A stretch of DNA of 64,000 bases from NCBI RefSeq assembly GCF_002443255.2, contig NW_019211457.1:24643377-24707376 (forward strand), given 5' to 3'. The stretch is from Varroa destructor (taxonomy: Eukaryota; Arthropoda; Arachnida; Mesostigmata; Varroidae). Each line of letters opens with the position of its first letter. Positions within the stretch are counted from its first letter, which is position 1. The position numbers and the translations under genes are program-made. The notes beneath the pieces are model-generated. The model made no database searches, had not been told where the DNA came from, and saw nothing but the letters and a program-made list of their open reading frames with translations. Shown in pieces: positions 61,749-64,000 of the stretch.

Positions 61749-64000
61749 ATAGTTCCTATCTAAACTGAACCAGTTAACGAAACTTTCTAGATGAGTGAAA
61801 GTGCCGAGCGGTTTTTCGGACTTGTCATAATGAACACAATAAGGAAAATCGTATAATAGAACAGTCTTAACTCAAATTGTTTCTCACGAAGATTTTGCAG
61901 TGGATAGTTAAATTTAACAACTATTACTTTGATAAGTTTTCTTTTTTTTTTTTTGATAGTAAACTTTACTTACTATAAAACGTACTACCCACCACTGATA
62001 GACCTCTTTGATTCACGCGTGTCCTTCAAGACAGTGTGAACTATTTGTGTTTTGTCATTCAAGCAGAACACATTTCTATATTAAGAACCATTTAAAGCGC
62101 CGATTCCGCAATATCGAAATCGAAAACGCTAGAATAACCGAGATACCGGTGGGGTTTTAAGTGGGACCTAAGTTAGCGCCGTTAAGGTTAACACATATCC
62201 AAACTTATATTGTCGGTAATGTATCCCGTAGTAAAATACAGCATACGTTAATTCAAGAGTAGGCCAAAGCTACGTTTGATAGCACACAATATTAATTCTC
62301 TGGTCTATGATGTATACTATAATAACGGTCTACGATCTACGGTAAACTGGTATCCACACGGACGAATGCTATGCTTTCTCTGTTGTTATCGATCACTCTT
62401 TATTTGGTAAGTCCCAATGGCTCCCGCGACCTGCGTCAAATGTCGGACGCTTTGTCATTTGGTAATATCTGCTCTTCTGAAAGTGGAAACATTAGCTATG
62501 GCCGTCTGTTGCTATTGCTCGACCTAGCAAGACTCATTAGCTAGTAGTTAATAGTCGTTAGTGTATGAATGAATCAAAGTAGGTCTATTTGTTCTTGTGA
62601 AACGAGCCTCGCGAACAATCAAACCGACATATTAGGACGCGACGACCGTAACAAGTGGTAGGCAGCTAAGCAGCGTACCGATTTTATTATTGGGGCATAC
62701 CGTCGTGGGATCTTGCTCCGCCTGTGATATCTTCAATGTAATGAATGCCGCATTGTGGACAAATTTACCGAGAGTAACTAGCACTATTTCGAATAAGCAC
62801 ACGTTTTACGGAATCGACATGCTGCGCACAAAATGTAGCGAGCTCAATTTTTTTCAGTTACATTTCTGTCCCCTATATTGAAATTGCCGGCAGGTACCGA
62901 CAGCTTTTCTGGTTTAAAAAAAACGTTAATCAATCAGTCAGCCACGAACTGCAGGTTTACGAGGGTGTTCCTACCCTCCTCTACCCCGGCCTTCCCCCCC
63001 GTTTGTCATTGTCCAGTCGTTACGTAGAACTAATGCATTCATGTGTAGTACGAGTTCTTAACGTTGTCGCTATCGCTACGACTAATCGTGGATCTCGCCA
63101 GAAAGACGTCAAGCGATCGCAATTGCCACCACTGCCATGGCACTACCAGAATTCTAATGATACAACACCTAACCAACATATTAACCAATATCTAATTAGT
63201 TGATTACCGTTCTCTATCAATCAACCGATAGTTCTAATTATAATAAAGTGGGTAAAGCATGGAAAGCAAGGGTTGCACGTTCGCATCAACATCATGGTGC
63301 CGCGGTCCGTCTTGCCCTCTTGGCCAGAAACGGGTCACAATTCCACTGATTCCATTGATTTTGCAAAAGAAAATAATACCAAAATATTGGTCACACATCG
63401 CCTTTGTTACCTCTAGTGCTACTTACATTTCTCACTATTGCTATTAGGTACGCTCGCGCCATCTTGGTCGCACCCGTTCGGGGGCAATCCGCTAAGCCAA
63501 TTTAGCTCCTGATTGTTTCATAAACGAAACGAAAGTTCCCAAACTTCCTGACATCGAATATCTGGATCGAGCAGTGCAGAACGATGTGGTTACTTTAATT
63601 ACTATTATTATTACCTATTTACCTGTTGTGGTTAAGTTGATCCATTGATGACAATGACAGCTGATTATTTTCGTCGTGGTTTATCGCCATTGAGCTTCCA
63701 AGGGGCCATGTGCACAATACGTTGAAAATTTCCTTTCTACAAGGAAAACAATATAGTGAATATGCTATTCTGTACCATATAGCAATAATCCGGCATTCTA
63801 CATCGATTTACATGAATATATAGAGACTAACAGGCTCATCTTTCGGGTTATGCAGACAATAGAATCGTTGGCTTGTAGTTGACCTTAAGGGTTAGTAGAG
63901 ACATGCTTTCGAATTCGATTTACGTCTATATTCCCCTGGCGTTTTCCACATAGCATACATAAAAAGTCTATTATAAGCGTATCGGTTTATTTATATAGGA

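Larger units (their letters stand above)
61055..64000. other. Stretch without a supported gene
   Basis: AT-rich DNA with two compact hairpins near 61.2 and 61.7 kb and a poly(T) run near 61.94 kb. Short open frames at 62.7-63.45 kb show no domain. Confidence 0.5.

Noticed and set aside
1..64000. CRISPR arrays, rRNA, phage, insertion sequences with intact terminal repeats, telomeric repeats
   Set aside because: None seen; the content is that of an animal chromosome interior.

Overview
The window is animal nuclear DNA: AT-rich (about 60 percent by eye), with GT-AG introns, AATAAA poly(A) signals, microsatellites and relics that look tRNA-derived. There are no bacterial operons, ribosome binding sites or CRISPR arrays. 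The two genes I can name, the lysine-degradation gene AASS (LKR/SDH) and a Barx-class homeobox gene, occur across animals. Intron sizes of 3-6 kb mixed with introns of about 70-400 bp suggest an arthropod, possibly a mite or tick, but the sequence alone does not prove the taxon. In AT-rich DNA of this size, open frames up to about 120 codons arise by chance, so most long open frames were not treated as genes.

Layout. At 1-1036 are the last two coding exons of AASS (+ strand). At 4353-19977 is a five-exon Barx-type homeobox gene (+). Its exon phases are compatible at every junction and give 331 codons including the stop. They place an eh1-like FLIRDLL motif in exon 1, linkers in exons 2-3, the homeodomain in exon 4 and the Barx-type KGRPKKNSIP tail in exon 5. 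Exon 2 also reads through to a stop followed by its own AATAAA, so a short form without the homeodomain is possible. Intron 1 holds, on the minus strand, two segments resembling the C-terminal HEAT repeats of importin-beta. Intron 2 holds a CTCF-like motif. Intron 4 ends in a long (CT)n tract.

From 20 to 64 kb no gene can be named. There are isolated candidate exons with reasonable splice sites (22.1, 29.6, 31.0, 35.9, 54.3-54.8, 58.0 and 59.3-59.7 kb). Two GC-elevated blocks (47.3-49.4 and 60.0-61.1 kb) contain protein-like but broken frames. There is a cluster of six different microsatellites at 39.3-43.3 kb, several tRNA-like relics, three compact inverted repeats (33.0, 61.2, 61.7 kb) and three CTCF-like motifs. 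The rest appears to be intergenic or intronic DNA.

The AASS and Barx calls are strong. The exon chain upstream of the Barx homeodomain rests on phase and motif logic. Everything after 20 kb is tentative.
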